A DNA stretch of 64,000 bases, taken from assembly GCA_963556145.1 (NCBI GenBank), contig OY744462.1, positions 558,001 to 622,000 on the forward strand, given 5' to 3'. A program made the position numbers and the translations under genes. The notes beneath the pieces were generated by a model. That model was not told where the DNA came from and did no database searches. It worked only from the letters and a program-made list of their open reading frames with translations. Below are positions 63,107 through 64,000 of the stretch, piece after piece. The number at the start of each line of letters is the position of its first letter. Position 1 is the first letter of the stretch. The stretch is from Hygrocybe punicea. Taxonomy: Eukaryota; Basidiomycota; Agaricomycetes; Agaricales; Hygrophoraceae.

Positions 63107-64000
63107 ATGAGATACAACACCCCTACACCAACGAGCACACCAACTACACTCTCAACAGAATCCTCCCTATCGGGAACACCAGCTCTGTCAGTCTTTTCCG
63201 ACACACATGAGTCAGAACACTCGGCGATAGGTAATACGCCACCCACGTTACCTACACATCCACCACACAAGCCCGAGACAACGAGGGGGATGGCGACAAC
63301 GGTCATTCCATTTTTTAGCAGAGAGGCTGGTGATAGCGTTAAACCTGGCGACTTCCATACAGCTTTCCGAAACTCCATCAGAGAGAGGAAAGTAACAGAC
63401 AATGCAGAGAAGATTGAGGAATTTGGAGATCATCTGAAAGACGGGTCAGTAGCAGAGGAATGGTTTCAGGATGCAGCCACAGGCCACATGGAATGGCTTC
63501 CAGACAGTGTTTTCCAGCCAATTCCCAGGAGTAACGAAAGCAAAGAAAACAGGCATCGAGCTCGAACGCGACTTGCAAGAACTTCGTCTTGTAACTGACG
63601 ACTTGGGAAAAATGGAGCGCTATGGTGGTGAGGACATATGGGCACACATAGCATTCGCAGAAAAGGTCCTTGACCTTGCGAAGCGAGCCAAGATAAGTGA
63701 TACCAACAATATGATCTGGATGCTGCGCGACAAGCTACCGGAAATCATCAGGGAGGAAGTGGGTGAAACACAACCAGACTGGAATGCTTTCTGTAAGGCA
63801 ATAAAGGACGTCGAGCTAAGCCATATCAGGAAGGGAATGCGAAAACACAACGAAAAAAAGGCAAAAGACAATGAGGTGATGAACAGGATAGCTATGCTGG
63901 AACGCGAACGAATGAGACTCAATGTCCCAAACACGCCAACAAGCGCCATACGTCACCAGATGGCATGGACAACTATATCTAACACTACCGCAAATATCAC
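63107..64000 (+). pseudogene. Ty3/gypsy Gag, frameshifted, runs off the window
   Basis: ATG 63107. A Thr/Pro/Ser-rich leader (about 60 residues) precedes the capsid region: IPFFSREAGDSVKPGDFHTAF, DNAEKIEEFGDHLKDGSVAEEWF. Between about 63470 and 63500 the frame shifts; the second frame gives FSSQFPGVTKAKKTGIELER, LGKMERYGGEDIWAHIAFAEK, DTNNMIWMLRDKLPEIIREEVGE, CKAIKDVELSHIRKGM, as in gag of mushroom gypsy elements. No zinc knuckle or pol is reached before the window ends. One frameshift is the only lesion seen. Confidence 0.8.

Overview
The window looks like a repeat-laden chromosome segment from a filamentous fungus, most likely an agaricomycete basidiomycete. The evidence is introns of about 50-58 nt with GT..AG ends, mushroom-type mobile elements (Helitrons with a fused cysteine protease, CACTA/tnp2, Tc1 and DDE_3 relics, a Ty3 gag, a TET/JBP-like dioxygenase fragment), P450 and crinkler-like fragments, and an AT-rich background. 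All calls come from reading the sequence and the translations by eye; no database search was run.

Layout. 1-9.5 kb: non-coding repeats (two elements with long inverted repeats, a hairpin MITE, a tRNA-like SINE head, tandem repeats). 9.5-17.3 kb: a near-complete Helitron on the minus strand, one open frame of about 2,579 codons broken by only three nonsense codons, with a textbook 3' end. 18.3-20.2 kb: an apparently intact multi-exon host gene. 20.5-27.2 kb: two arrays of palindromic satellite repeats sharing one terminus, bracketing captured gene pieces (a Ca2+-ATPase fragment fused in frame to the C-terminal half of CCT7, and a TET/JBP-like dioxygenase fragment). 27.7-30.4 kb: a dead Tc1 transposase split by a 1,634-bp TG..CA insertion with a 5-bp target duplication. 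32-44 kb: a graveyard of host-gene pieces (three P450s, a C2H2 factor, NOL10/ENP2, Mo25, a crinkler-like gene) with one open four-exon gene among them. 44.7-48.7 kb: two apparently intact host-like genes around a truncated tnp2 transposase. 49-57.2 kb: a nest of Helitron 2, Helitron 3 and two LTR-ended modules. 57.2-64 kb: DDE_3, SAM-like and PIF1 relics, a 428-bp tandem duplication, a purine-rich tract and the start of a Ty3 element.

The main candidate for something undescribed is the set of about 1.63-kb TG..CA modules (A 49746-51375 and C 28664-30297 complete; B and D partial). They have 5-bp target duplications like LTRs, yet they carry genes. A and B encode a spliced CCHC zinc-knuckle protein of about 180 residues, each with its own TATA box. 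A, C and D encode a short single-pass membrane protein, divergent from the zinc-knuckle gene in A; B keeps only a related segment. Other notable points are the chimeric ATPase/CCT7 frame, Helitron 2 being cut inside its catalytic tyrosine motif, and a mosaic divergence pattern between Helitron copies 1 and 3.
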